Shown here: positions 33,553 through 42,654 of the stretch, piece by piece
Numbering within the stretch: the stretch's first letter is position 1
Layout: every line of letters begins with the position of its first letter
NCBI RefSeq assembly: GCF_045310525.1
Contig: NZ_JBJHZY010000001.1
Location: 1,488,001 to 1,552,000 of the forward strand
DNA length: 64,000 nt
Direction: 5' to 3'
Source: Clostridium_AT radicumherbarum
Lineage (GTDB): Bacteria; Bacillota; Clostridia; Clostridiales; Clostridiaceae
Translations under genes and position numbers: made by a program
The notes under the pieces: model-generated
Seen by the model: only the letters and a program-made list of their open reading frames with translations
The model's database searches: none
Told to the model about the DNA's origin: nothing

Positions 33553-35283
33553 ATGAAGTATGATTTAATTATAGAAAAGCTTTCCGGTCATGATACTTCA
33601 GGAAAGGTAGGCAAAATAAACAAAAAATCAGGAGACAGTTTAAACGCTGGAGATATTATTTTTACCATAGAATCCGGTAAGGGCACTATGAAATATATAT
33701 CAAAGTACAATGGGGTTTTAGAACAATTATCCATTACAGAAGGGGATACAATAAAGAAAAATCAAGTTATTGGAAAAGTAGATGGAGAATTAGTTAAGGA
33801 AGAAACAGCAAAAGTTCAAACCTCCACTTCCCAGCAGCCTAAAAAGACAGCTTACTCCTTCGGACTTGCAAAGCCTATACAAAAAAGCTTTGAGGTAGAT
33901 GTGGCTGTTGTTGGAGGAGGACCTGGTGGTTACGTCTCAGCTATTAGAGCAGCTCAGGGTGGAAAAAAAGTCCTTATAATTGAAGAGGACAGACTTGGAG
34001 GAACCTGCCTAAATCATGGCTGCATTCCTACAAAAGCCCTTGTAAGCAGTGTAGATGCTCTAGAAAAAATCAGAAAGGCAGAAAGATTTGGGTTGGAAGT
34101 AGGGAGTATCAAATTTTCTCTTGAAAAAATAATGGAGAGAAAGAATGAAGTGGTAAATACTCTGGTTTCCGGTATAGAACATCTCATGGAAGTACATGAA
34201 ATAGAACATATTAATGGTAAGGCTGAAGTAAAAGATGAGCAGACACTCTTAGTTAAAAATAAATCAATTGATGCCGTTATTAAATTTGAAAAACTTGTTA
34301 TAGCAACTGGTTCTAAGCCATGCTCTATTCCAATAGAAGGGGCTTTAAGTGATGATATCCTCACAAGTCAGGACCTTTTGGAATTAACTGATATCCCTTC
34401 CTCTATTACAATCATTGGCGGAGGGGTTATAGGAATGGAATTTGCATTCATTTATAACGCTTTAGGTTCAAAGGTAAATGTAGTAGAATTTTTCCCTCAG
34501 ATTATTAATACAATAGATGAGGATGCAGCAGATATAATAAGAACCTCTGCAAAAGAGAGAGGAATTAATATCTATGAAGGTGCTAAGGCTGTTTCAATTA
34601 AAACTGCTCTGGATGGCATGAAAATAGTTGAAATTAATAAAAATAATGAAACAAAATACTTAATCAGTGAAAAGGTGGCCATGGCAGTTGGTAGAAAAGC
34701 AAATTTAGATTCCCTTGACTTAGAAAAGCTTAAGGTTAAGCTAAATGAAAAGCGCAATGGTATAATGGTGGATGAATTTATGAGAACAAGTAATCCTAAT
34801 ATATATGCCATAGGCGATATTACAAACAAAATTCAACTAGCACATGTAGCGTCACATCAAGGAATTGTAGCAGCTGATCATATAAATGGCATAGAAAATG
34901 AAATGTGTTATGATTTGGTTCCAAGTGCAATATTTACAATGCCTGAAATTGGGCAGGTTGGAGTTACTGAAAAAGAAGCAGAATTACAAAAGCTTGATTA
35001 TATAGTTGGAAAATTTCCATTAATGGCAAACGGTAAAGCGCAGGCAATGGGGGAAACAGAAGGTTTCGTTAAGCTAATTGGAGACAAAGAAACAAGAAAG
35101 GTTATAGGAGGCTCAATCGTTGGAGTACATGCAACTGATATGCTAAGTACTGTAAGTAATATTATTGCCTCAGGTTTAACTATAGATAAAGCCATGCATG
35201 TAATTTACGCACATCCTACAATTGCTGAAAGTATCCATGAAGCACTATTAAACATAGATGGAAGGGGAATTCATTTTGCATAA
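33553..35283 (+). CDS. lpdA: Dihydrolipoyl dehydrogenase with N-terminal lipoyl domain
   Basis: 576 residues from the ATG at 33553 (TTGGAGGT upstream). Residues 1-80 are a biotinyl/lipoyl domain with modifiable lysine in FTIESGKGTMKYI. The rest is a flavoprotein disulfide reductase: FAD motif VAVVGGGPGGYVSAIRAA, redox disulfide GGTCLNHGCIPTK, NAD motif IIGGGVIGMEFAF, and the C-terminal catalytic HPTIAE. It oxidises dihydrolipoamide with NAD or works in reverse to reduce lipoyl groups. No 2-oxoacid dehydrogenase genes are adjacent; the neighbours suggest it supplies electrons to the AhpD-like protein. Confidence 0.95.
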   Translation: MKYDLIIEKLSGHDTSGKVGKINKKSGDSLNAGDIIFTIESGKGTMKYISKYNGVLEQLSITEGDTIKKNQVIGKVDGELVKEETAKVQTSTSQQPKKTAYSFGLAKPIQKSFEVDVAVVGGGPGGYVSAIRAAQGGKKVLIIEEDRLGGTCLNHGCIPTKALVSSVDALEKIRKAERFGLEVGSIKFSLEKIMERKNEVVNTLVSGIEHLMEVHEIEHINGKAEVKDEQTLLVKNKSIDAVIKFEKLVIATGSKPCSIPIEGALSDDILTSQDLLELTDIPSSITIIGGGVIGMEFAFIYNALGSKVNVVEFFPQIINTIDEDAADIIRTSAKERGINIYEGAKAVSIKTALDGMKIVEINKNNETKYLISEKVAMAVGRKANLDSLDLEKLKVKLNEKRNGIMVDEFMRTSNPNIYAIGDITNKIQLAHVASHQGIVAADHINGIENEMCYDLVPSAIFTMPEIGQVGVTEKEAELQKLDYIVGKFPLMANGKAQAMGETEGFVKLIGDKETRKVIGGSIVGVHATDMLSTVSNIIASGLTIDKAMHVIYAHPTIAESIHEALLNIDGRGIHFA

Positions 35284-36262
35284 AGAGTTTAAAATATATA
35301 TTTCTGAATCCTTTGATCCAAAGTTCAATTTATCCTTAGAAGAGTGGCTCATGAAGAACTGTGAAAAAAATGAAGAAATATTATATCTGTGGCAAAATGA
35401 AAACACCATTGTTATAGGAAGAAATCAGAATCCTTATAAAGAGTGTGATGTAAAAAAGCTTAAAGATGATGGAGTTCAGCTGGTAAGAAGATTATCAGGC
35501 GGCGGAGCAGTTTACCATGATCTAGGTAACTTAAATTTTACTTTTATTGCCTCTGAAGAAAATTATAATGTAGAACATAATATGAATGTAATTTTAAATG
35601 GTATTTCAAAATTTGGTATACAGGGCTATTTCAACGGCAGAAATGATTTATTGGTAGAGGATAGAAAGTTTTCTGGAAATGCTTTTATTAACGAAGGTGG
35701 AATGAACTGCCATCATGGAACGCTGCTTGTAGATGTTGATTTTAATAAGCTTAGTAGATACTTAACTGTATCTCCCTTAAAGCTTAGGTCTAAGGGGATT
35801 GAATCCGTTAAAGCCAGGGTAATTAACCTTAAAGAAATATCCCCGGAAATAACCATTGAAAATTTAAAGAGAGCTATCATTTCAAGCTTTAATGAGCTTA
35901 ATAATACTAAGGCTAAAATGATTATTTTAGATGAAGAAGCAGTAGACGTAGCTTCTTACCTAAAAAAGTATGGCTCCTGGGATTGGAATTATTCAGAAAG
36001 TCCTGATTTTACAATTACCTTAGAGGAAAAATTTCATTGGGGCCTTATAGATATTAATATAGAATTTTCTGATGGATTAATTAAAAATTGCAGGTTCTAC
36101 ACAGATGCTCTCTTACTTGAGGATTTTCAAAGGTTAGAGAAAAAACTTCAAAATGAACAATTTAAAAAGGGAAATATATTAAAAGCTATAGAAGAATGTA
36201 TTAATAATACTGAGATTAAAAAGGATCTTTACTGCCTAATAAATAGTAAACTTCAAGTTTAG
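35276..36262 (+). CDS. lplA: Lipoate--protein ligase
   Basis: 328 residues from the TTG at 35276, eight bases after AAGGGG; it overlaps the lpdA stop. An ATG at 35258 with no ribosome site is the alternative. BPL/LplA catalytic domain: NPYKECDVKKLKDDGVQLVRRLSGGGAVYHDLGNLNFTF-type motifs with RRLSGGGAVYHD, and GRNDLLVEDRKFSGNAF. A C-terminal LplA accessory domain follows. It attaches lipoate to lysines, most directly that of the adjacent LpdA. Confidence 0.94.
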   Translation: MHKEFKIYISESFDPKFNLSLEEWLMKNCEKNEEILYLWQNENTIVIGRNQNPYKECDVKKLKDDGVQLVRRLSGGGAVYHDLGNLNFTFIASEENYNVEHNMNVILNGISKFGIQGYFNGRNDLLVEDRKFSGNAFINEGGMNCHHGTLLVDVDFNKLSRYLTVSPLKLRSKGIESVKARVINLKEISPEITIENLKRAIISSFNELNNTKAKMIILDEEAVDVASYLKKYGSWDWNYSESPDFTITLEEKFHWGLIDINIEFSDGLIKNCRFYTDALLLEDFQRLEKKLQNEQFKKGNILKAIEECINNTEIKKDLYCLINSKLQV

Positions 36263-36290
36263 TTTTCATGGTTGATTTTCTTTCCAACAT

Positions 36291-36338
36291 AAAAAAGTGC
36301 CGCAAACTGCTTTTTAAAGTAGTTTTGCGACACTTTCA
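36291..36338. terminator. Hairpin copy A (after lplA, converging with the anti-sigma gene)
   Basis: Nearly palindromic: AAAGTGCCGCAAACT on the left and AGTTTTGCGACACTTT on the right. It can terminate both lplA and the minus-strand sigma/anti-sigma operon. A close copy lies at 38214-38260. Confidence 0.75.
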
Positions 36339-36411
36339 TATTTTGCGTAAAGGGACAGGCTTAAATCCTTGGTGATGGCTTCTTCATTTACTTTATAATC
36401 CTTTTGTCAAC

Positions 36412-37545
36412 CTAATTACTGTCTTTTTGAATACTGTTATCTTCATGGATAGGTATTTCTATATTCACTTCTCCTTTTTTTTGAGTAACCCCGTCTATTT
36501 TTATATCCTTGTCATTGATTATATGAAGAATAATCTTATTTTCACTTTTGGGTAAGGGGTCAAAATAAAAACTGCCAATAATATTATCTTTAATTTTGCC
36601 TTGTCCAGGTAACGATTCTTCGATTTTCATATTTTTAAAGTTAATGCTTCTTCCATCATCAGTAGTTAACATAAATTTATAATTTTCAAATTCATTTTTA
36701 ATAATATCAGTAGCAAAAATTAGCCTTGTTTCCTTTTCATTTGAGCTAATGTTAAAGATTCTTATACCATAGCCATTTATTATGGATTTTTGGTAATCAA
36801 TCTCCTTGCTATTTATAATATGTACGTCTTCATTGGGCAATAGAACATTTATTGTAAACTGACCTTTTATATATATGTTAAAAGGACTGTTTGTTTGTAA
36901 ATTGCACATCAATGTATATACTCCTGGTTTCTCAGGTGCTTTAAATTTTAAACTAATCTCAATAGGCGTTTCTTTTGTAATCACTTTATTTGCTAACTGA
37001 GGAACAGGTATTTCCTGAACTACACCATCATTTTCTAAATTATATTCATCTTTTAGTACAAATTTAGGCTCTTTATCTATAATTTGTAATTTATCATAAT
37101 TACTCACCAAACTCATATCAAATGTTAAACTATCTCCAACCTGGCATACTTCATCTTTTATATATGAAGTAAAATCAATATTATAATCGCTAGGTGGACC
37201 CTTTACTAAATTCATACCAGGATTATTTGCAAATATTTCTTTATTTATGCTATGTTTATATTTCAAATTTTCATTACTAGTAGTACCTTCTGACTGACCT
37301 ATAGTAGCTACATTTCTTCCTATATGGAAAATACCATTTTTTAGAGAAAATATTGATGTGGATATAATACTTAATAAAATAACAAAAGCTATTGCTGCTT
37401 TCGGTATTCCCACAAACCGTACTCTTCTTTTATTTAAAACATTTTCTTTGATATTATTCCACATAGCTTGTCTTGACCCCTCCCATGATGGAATATTGGT
37501 GAGAGCGTCCTTTAGCTTAATCTCCAATTTTTCTTCATCTTTCAT
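36412..37545 (-). CDS. Probable membrane-bound anti-sigma factor with extracytoplasmic domain
   Basis: 377 residues from the ATG at 37545 (MKDEEKLEIKLKDAL), overlapping the end of the sigma gene. A short cytoplasmic part of about 45 residues (LTNIPSWEGSRQAMWNNIKENVL) is followed by one membrane helix (AAIAFVILLSIISTSIFSL) and a large outside region of about 300 residues rich in beta-strand patterns (FKAPEKPGVYTLMCNL). The position directly after an ECF sigma gene and the topology suggest an anti-sigma or DUF4179-like protein. The signal sensed is unknown. Confidence 0.75.
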   Translation of the reverse strand: MKDEEKLEIKLKDALTNIPSWEGSRQAMWNNIKENVLNKRRVRFVGIPKAAIAFVILLSIISTSIFSLKNGIFHIGRNVATIGQSEGTTSNENLKYKHSINKEIFANNPGMNLVKGPPSDYNIDFTSYIKDEVCQVGDSLTFDMSLVSNYDKLQIIDKEPKFVLKDEYNLENDGVVQEIPVPQLANKVITKETPIEISLKFKAPEKPGVYTLMCNLQTNSPFNIYIKGQFTINVLLPNEDVHIINSKEIDYQKSIINGYGIRIFNISSNEKETRLIFATDIIKNEFENYKFMLTTDDGRSINFKNMKIEESLPGQGKIKDNIIGSFYFDPLPKSENKIILHIINDKDIKIDGVTQKKGEVNIEIPIHEDNSIQKDSN

Positions 37546-38092
37546 ACAAAAAATCACTCTCCATTTCTATTAAAACTTTTTTTAGTTTTTGCCGAGCTAT
37601 GTAAAGTCTTGATTTTATAGTAGAGGTGGGCACAAGTAGTAGATTTGCTATTTCTTTCTCTGAAAGCTCTGCATAGTACTTTAAGGCAATTGGGAGTCTG
37701 TATTTCAAATCAAGATTTGCAATTTGCTTTAGAATTAAGGCTCTTTCCTCATATTCAGAAACTTTATCTTCAATAAATTCTGTAGAATTCTTATTACTAA
37801 TATCCTCATTAAGTTCTACATATTTTCTTGATTTCTTCAATGACTTTCGCGCCTCGTTAACTACTATTTTCGTAAGCCATGGAAAAAAACTTCTTTCATT
37901 ATTAAAAGTATTAATACGAGAAAAAGCTTTTATAAATGCATCCTGAACAGAGTCTTCAGCAGAAGACCAATCCTTTGTTATTAAGAATGCTAGCTTTAAA
38001 CAATTATCAACATACCTTTTATAGATTTCTTCCATTGCTGCAATATCACTATGTAGCACTAATTCAATTAATTCAGTATCACTCTTTTCCAT
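37535..38092 (-). CDS. RNA polymerase sigma-70 factor, ECF subfamily
   Basis: 185 residues from the ATG at 38092, with GGGGGG eight bases upstream. Region 2 (MEEIYKRYVDNCLKLAFLITKDWSSAEDSVQDAFIKAF) and region 4 with the HTH (LSEKEIANLLLVPTSTIKSRLYIARQKLKKVL) are clear. There are no regions 1 and 3, as in ECF factors. It is coupled to the anti-sigma gene by overlap. A target promoter was not recognised. Confidence 0.93.
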   Translation of the reverse strand: MEKSDTELIELVLHSDIAAMEEIYKRYVDNCLKLAFLITKDWSSAEDSVQDAFIKAFSRINTFNNERSFFPWLTKIVVNEARKSLKKSRKYVELNEDISNKNSTEFIEDKVSEYEERALILKQIANLDLKYRLPIALKYYAELSEKEIANLLLVPTSTIKSRLYIARQKLKKVLIEMESDFLYER

Positions 38093-38213
38093 TAAAATGC
38101 CCCCCATACCAAAGCAACTAAATAATAGAGTGTTTTTGGACGTCCTTTTTTATCACTCTAACTTATATATACCTTTAAGCTCTAAAAAGTTTATAATTTT
38201 TAAAATTTTATTT

Positions 38214-38260
38214 AAAAAAAGTGCCGCAAGCTACTTCTTAAGTAGTATGCGACACTTTCT
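38214..38260. terminator. Hairpin copy B (upstream of the sigma operon, after the HyaD-like gene on the other side)
   Basis: AAAGTGCCGCAAGCTACTT pairs with AAGTAGTATGCGACACTTT. The first nine and last ten bases are identical to copy A at 36291-36338. The surrounding 190-base gap holds nothing else recognised. Confidence 0.7.
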
Positions 38261-38300
38261 TCTTATACGTGCTATAACTGTCTAATTGAAAGAGTAGATT

Positions 38301-38795
38301 TTAATTAAGGCAGTTTATTTGATTCTGAATAATACTTATATCCATAGTATTTGGTGAGTATTTAAGTACTTTTATAAGGTTTCTAACTTTATCACTTATT
38401 AAATCAAATTTATTATCTAACTTCTCACTTAAATTATCATCAAAGGTTATTTTATCAATCTCAATTCCTATAACATAGCCTGATTTATTCTTATCATTAC
38501 ATAAGGAATTAAGAGGGCTAAAATCGTGCTTTGTAATATAGCTGTTAAAATGAGAATTATATTTTTCAATTGGCATTAAGGTTATAGTTCCAGGTTCAAG
38601 GCTGTAGCAGGTAGCATCCAGCACAAAAAATAAATCAGAATCCTTAAATTCCTCTATAGAAAAGTCTGCTGCTGTCTCTTTAAAATAAACTTCTATATTT
38701 TCATTAATAAGTTCATCCTTTAGGTCTTCTGCTATCTTTACAGCAATTCCTTCATCACACATAAGTCTGTTTCCAATAGCAATTAACTTTATCAT
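38301..38795 (-). CDS. Hydrogenase maturation protease-like protein (HyaD/HybD family)
   Basis: 164 residues from the ATG at 38795 (GGAGG upstream). The start IKLIAIGNRLMCDEGIAVKIAEDL matches the GN-x4-D-[DE]-G signature of nickel-hydrogenase maturation proteases, and VLDATCYSLEPGTITLM matches the second acidic segment (usually D in the D-A motif). These enzymes trim the large subunit of [NiFe] hydrogenases. No hydrogenase gene is near, so it may act on a distant target or on another peptide. Confidence 0.75.
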   Translation of the reverse strand: MIKLIAIGNRLMCDEGIAVKIAEDLKDELINENIEVYFKETAADFSIEEFKDSDLFFVLDATCYSLEPGTITLMPIEKYNSHFNSYITKHDFSPLNSLCNDKNKSGYVIGIEIDKITFDDNLSEKLDNKFDLISDKVRNLIKVLKYSPNTMDISIIQNQINCLN

Positions 38796-38901
38796 GATAT
38801 TACCTCCTGAATTATTTATAGCACACAAAGCTTATTAATCTTTGTGTCTCCAAAATTAATCATATATAATTATATGCATTTATATACATTATAATAGCAT
38901 A

Positions 38902-39888
38902 TTAATGTATATAATCCAAGATATTTTTTTGCTCTCCGCCATATTCTATTCCTGTACATTCACCTTCGTCTTCAAAAATAACAACATCTTTAGTTAAATC
39001 AATGAGCCTAAGATGGACAATCCCTTTAAGATTCTCCTCCAGCATAGGTATCATCTCGCTGCCTTTTGGACCATAGCATCTAATGAATCTGTCTTTATTT
39101 GTCTTGGTATGAATATACATTTTATACTTATTATTTTGAATAGTAAGCTCAACATCTCCATTATCTTCCACAATATTAATTGTACTTTTATTCATAGTAG
39201 TAAACTTATAAAATTTATTGTTAAACAAAAAGCCTATTAAGAAGCCTCTAAAGCTGCTGCGTAAAAAAGGAATGTGGCCTATGGAGCAGCTTAAGGCCGC
39301 CTTATAATTTTTAAAACAATTACACTGTACCCAAATCCAAGAAAGAGGGAAGGACTTTCCCCAATTCTTTTCTATGTAGCCTTTTCCATTATTAAAATCT
39401 ATAACTTCACCATTAACATTAAGGCTTCCCATTAAGTCAACATCAATAGCGCAAACCTGACTGTAGCATTCCATAAAGGGAATGAAATTATAATAGCCCA
39501 TACTGCCTGGGCTAATAAAGGAGTCAGGCCATTTGATTAAATTTTTAAAATTTATAGTTCCAAAGATTTTAAGGTTATCTTCATTTATATCAATAGACAT
39601 TTGATCTAAGGAAAAACTGTTTCTTCCTACACCAATATTGAATTTCTTATTATTCCAGGAAAAATCCACAATATTATATTTAAAATAGTTAAACTCTGCC
39701 TCATTTCCTCTTAATAATTGAATAAAGGAATGAGATGTAGTTTCACTTGTTCCATAACTTATACCTGGAATAAAGGCAAAAACCTGCTGCCTTTTTGCAT
39801 CCACAACTTTGAAGTACCAGCCTTCAAAATAATCTTTTCTCTTAAATTTACCATGATACAAATTAGGATAAAAAATCTCTTTAGACAC
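38902..39888 (-). CDS. Tocopherol cyclase-like protein
   Basis: 328 residues, GTG start with GAGGAA upstream. Family features: DYFEGWYFKVVDAKRQQVFAFIPG near the N-terminus and GKGYIEKNWGKSFPLSWIWVQCN in the middle, the conserved segments of the tocopherol cyclase family (lipocalin-like double domain). Tocopherol is not made by clostridia, so the substrate must differ; a role in lipid or carotenoid-like binding is a guess. It is a single gene with no operon partner. Confidence 0.8.
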   Translation of the reverse strand: MSKEIFYPNLYHGKFKRKDYFEGWYFKVVDAKRQQVFAFIPGISYGTSETTSHSFIQLLRGNEAEFNYFKYNIVDFSWNNKKFNIGVGRNSFSLDQMSIDINEDNLKIFGTINFKNLIKWPDSFISPGSMGYYNFIPFMECYSQVCAIDVDLMGSLNVNGEVIDFNNGKGYIEKNWGKSFPLSWIWVQCNCFKNYKAALSCSIGHIPFLRSSFRGFLIGFLFNNKFYKFTTMNKSTINIVEDNGDVELTIQNNKYKMYIHTKTNKDRFIRCYGPKGSEMIPMLEENLKGIVHLRLIDLTKDVVIFEDEGECTGIEYGGEQKNILDYIH

Positions 39889-40015
39889 AACTATTCCTCA
39901 TAATCTTTCTTAATAATTTAAGTCCTTAGTAATTAATTATTGACTATATGAAGTTTTTAAATACAAATAAATATTCAATAGATAGAATAGATTTTCTGGA
40001 ATCTTCGTAACAATT

Positions 40016-40044
40016 TTGAAATTTTTAGATATATAGTTTATAAT
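40016..40044 (+). promoter_or_regulatory. Sigma-A promoter for the serpin gene
   Basis: TTGAAA (40016-40021), 17-base spacer, TATAAT (40039-40044), about 150 bases before the serpin start. The long leader of about 140 bases contains no recognised riboswitch. Confidence 0.6.
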
Positions 40045-40191
40045 AAGATTACAAATATAGTAAAATGTACCATAGCCTTAAGCTCATAAAGAAATGAGAT
40101 ACGTACTTAATTTGAAGATTTTTTTAGGAGAAGTCGATTAGATAATTTCAACGTATAAGAAAGTATAAAATATTTATGAGAGGGTGATAAC

Positions 40192-41541
40192 TTGAAAATG
40201 AAGAAATTAACAGCATTGATCATAACCATGGGAGTAATTATTGGAATGACTGGATGCAGCAGTAATGGCACAAAAGCTATAAATAATTCAGTAACAAATC
40301 CTATTCAGTCGAAAGATAGCAATTTGGAAAAGGCAGATGTAATTAATGCTGCAGTAAGTCCAGTATACCCGAAGAGTATAGCTTTTGGGGATTATGATGG
40401 ATGGTTTTCTGTAAAGAAAGACAACAAACTTGAAGACAGCTTCTCAAATTCTTTAAAGGACTTTTCCAATAAATCAACTTCTCTATTATTAAAGAATCAA
40501 ACAAAAAATATTAGCTATTCACCAGTAAGCCTTTATATGGCACTTTCACTTGCAAGCTCAGGTGCAACTGGAGCAACTCAAGAGGAGATGCTAAAAGCAC
40601 TGAATGCGGGGGATAAGAAAACAGACTTTATAAGTGAACAAAACGGTAAGCTTTTCAGACTCTTGTATACTAATAATGATATTGGAAAGCTTAACTTAGC
40701 AAATTCCTTATGGCTAAATAAAGGAAACAACTTTAAAAAGAGCTTTTTAGATAATGCATCGAAGAATTTTTATGCTTCTATTTTTAATATTGATTTTAAG
40801 GACCAGAATTCTTCAAAGCTTATGTCAGACTGGATTTCTAAAAATACCAATGGAATTCTTACACCACAAATAAACTTTGGAAAAGAGCAAATTATGTCCA
40901 TTATAAACACTATTTACTTCAAGGATCAATGGGCAGATAAATTTGATGTGAAAGCAACTAAAAAAGACACCTTTTATTTAAAGAATGGTGACGAGGTTAA
41001 ATGCGATTTTATGAACAGAACCTATGTAACTCACAGCTTTATTAAAGGTGATGGTTTTACTAGTTCAACCCTAAGTTTAAAGAATTCTAATAGTATGATC
41101 TTTATTCTGCCTGACAAGGGCATCAGCGCAGACAGTTTATTGGAGTCACCTGAAAAGGTTGCAACGCTTTTTGATGAGAAAGATATTAAAAATGGAAAAG
41201 TAATTTTTCAGATACCTAAATTTTCCTACGGCAGCAGCCTAAGTCTCAAGGAAACATTAAATTGCCTTGGGATAAAAAAAGCATTTGAAAAAACTGCAGA
41301 TTTTTCAGGTATAACTGAAGGTACAGCTTTTATTTCAGATATAAAGCAGGAAACCCATGTAGCTATTGATGAAAAAGGCGTAGAAGCAGCAGCTTTTACA
41401 CAAATAGATTATAGCGGATCAGCTCCTCCTAAGGATGAGAAGGCAGAAATGATTTTAAACAGGCCTTTCATATATGCTATTAAAGGAAGTACAGGAGACA
41501 TATTATTTGTTGGAGTAGTTAATAATCCAAATGAAAAATAA
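40192..41541 (+). CDS. Lipoprotein serpin (serine protease inhibitor)
   Basis: 449 residues from a TTG seven bases after GAGGG. The lipobox MTGC puts the lipidated cysteine at 22. The serpin fold follows (NLANSLWLNKG, ISKNTNGILTPQ, IINTIYFKDQWADKF). The reactive-loop hinge reads EKGVEAAAFTQIDYSGSAPP. By the usual numbering P15 is Gly, P14 Val and P12-P10 Ala, which places P1-P1' near Ser-Ala. Inhibitory activity is likely but P14 and P9 (Phe) are unusual. The protein would sit outside the cell membrane, guarding surface proteins from proteases. Confidence 0.93.
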   Translation: MKMKKLTALIITMGVIIGMTGCSSNGTKAINNSVTNPIQSKDSNLEKADVINAAVSPVYPKSIAFGDYDGWFSVKKDNKLEDSFSNSLKDFSNKSTSLLLKNQTKNISYSPVSLYMALSLASSGATGATQEEMLKALNAGDKKTDFISEQNGKLFRLLYTNNDIGKLNLANSLWLNKGNNFKKSFLDNASKNFYASIFNIDFKDQNSSKLMSDWISKNTNGILTPQINFGKEQIMSIINTIYFKDQWADKFDVKATKKDTFYLKNGDEVKCDFMNRTYVTHSFIKGDGFTSSTLSLKNSNSMIFILPDKGISADSLLESPEKVATLFDEKDIKNGKVIFQIPKFSYGSSLSLKETLNCLGIKKAFEKTADFSGITEGTAFISDIKQETHVAIDEKGVEAAAFTQIDYSGSAPPKDEKAEMILNRPFIYAIKGSTGDILFVGVVNNPNEK

Positions 41542-41563
41542 AGAAGAATGAGGGGGAATTATA

Positions 41564-41944
41564 ATGGTAAGAAAAGCAATTAATGCAGCAGGAGCTGTTG
41601 CTGTAGGACCATATTCACATGCAGTTGAATCAGAAGGCTTAATATTTTTATCTGGGCAAACACCCATAGATTCTGAAACAGGAAAACTTGTAGAAGGTGA
41701 TATAACAAAGCAAACAAAGCAATGCTTTAAAAACCTCTTTAATGTATTAAATGCTTGCGGCCTAACACCAGATGATGTTGAAAAAGTAAATGTATTTTTA
41801 ACTGATATGAGTAATTTTACTGCTATGAATGAAGTTTACTCAAAGCAGTTTTCCATGCCCTACCCAGCACGTACAACTATAGGGGTTGCAGCACTGCCTC
41901 TAGGGGCTCAGGTTGAAATTGAAATGATTGCTAGGAGGAAGTAG
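41564..41944 (+). CDS. ridA: RidA family reactive intermediate deaminase
   Basis: 126 residues, GGGGG upstream. Family signature: VGPYSHAVESEGLIFLSGQTPID, the catalytic-site PYPARTTIGVAALPLGAQVEIEMIA. RidA hydrolyses reactive enamine/imine products made by PLP enzymes such as serine and threonine dehydratases. It follows the serpin by 22 bases and could be cotranscribed, without an obvious functional link. Confidence 0.96.
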   Translation: MVRKAINAAGAVAVGPYSHAVESEGLIFLSGQTPIDSETGKLVEGDITKQTKQCFKNLFNVLNACGLTPDDVEKVNVFLTDMSNFTAMNEVYSKQFSMPYPARTTIGVAALPLGAQVEIEMIARRK

Positions 41945-41972
41945 CACTAAAGAATAAAGAGGGGGAAAGCAA

Positions 41973-42518
41973 ATGGGGAAAATCAATAATGAAAGTTACA
42001 TAATAAATGATAAGAAGCTTATATTAAGAACTGTTGAAGTTCACGACTCAGAAAGTATAATAAATTTACTAAAAAAGATAGATGAAGAAACTACTTTTAT
42101 GCTAAGAGAACCAGGTGAATTTCAATTATCTATCGAGCAGGAAGAAAAGCTACTTCAGGATATGATTGATTCAAAAACAAGCACATTAATAGCAGCTGAA
42201 TACGATGGTAAAATAATTGGAACCTGCGGCATAAATGGAAATACAAGAAAAAGGCTAGCACATACTGCAAATCTTGGTATTGCAATAGAAAAAGAACATT
42301 GGAGCCAAGGCGTAGGTAGAAAATTAATGGAAGCAGGTATTAAGTGGGCTAAAGAGTCTGGAATAACTAGGCTTACACTAGAGGTAGACACTGACAATTA
42401 CAAAGCCATAAGCTTATATCTAAAACTTGGATTCGAAATAGAGGGAACACATAGAAATGATAAACGGTTGGCTGATGGGAGTTATAGGAGTGGGCATTCA
42501 ATGGCTTTGTTGTGGTGA
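41973..42518 (+). CDS. GNAT family N-acetyltransferase
   Basis: 181 residues. The acetyl-CoA-binding motif appears in IAIEKEHWSQGVGRKLMEAGIKWA (Q-x-x-G-x-G/R), followed by LTLEVDTDNYKAISLYLKLGFEIEG. This is the RimI/YhhY-like small acetyltransferase form; the substrate is unknown. A GGGGG site precedes the ATG. It is the last gene before the island; a terminator follows. Confidence 0.92.
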   Translation: MGKINNESYIINDKKLILRTVEVHDSESIINLLKKIDEETTFMLREPGEFQLSIEQEEKLLQDMIDSKTSTLIAAEYDGKIIGTCGINGNTRKRLAHTANLGIAIEKEHWSQGVGRKLMEAGIKWAKESGITRLTLEVDTDNYKAISLYLKLGFEIEGTHRNDKRLADGSYRSGHSMALLW

Positions 42519-42546
42519 AGAGTGGAATTTTCCACTTTTTTGTTGT
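42519..42546 (+). terminator. Terminator after the GNAT gene
   Basis: AGTGGAA and TTCCACT form a 7-bp stem with a two-base core, followed by TTTTTTGTTG. It marks the left border of the defence island. Confidence 0.75.
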
Positions 42547-42654
42547 TTATAGAAGGAATTGGGAGATTTGTGAAGAATATTATAATTATAAATTTCATAT
42601 TCAGTGAACCTTACTATTAAAAAATTGGAATTAAGATTGTGTGGAGGTCTATTT

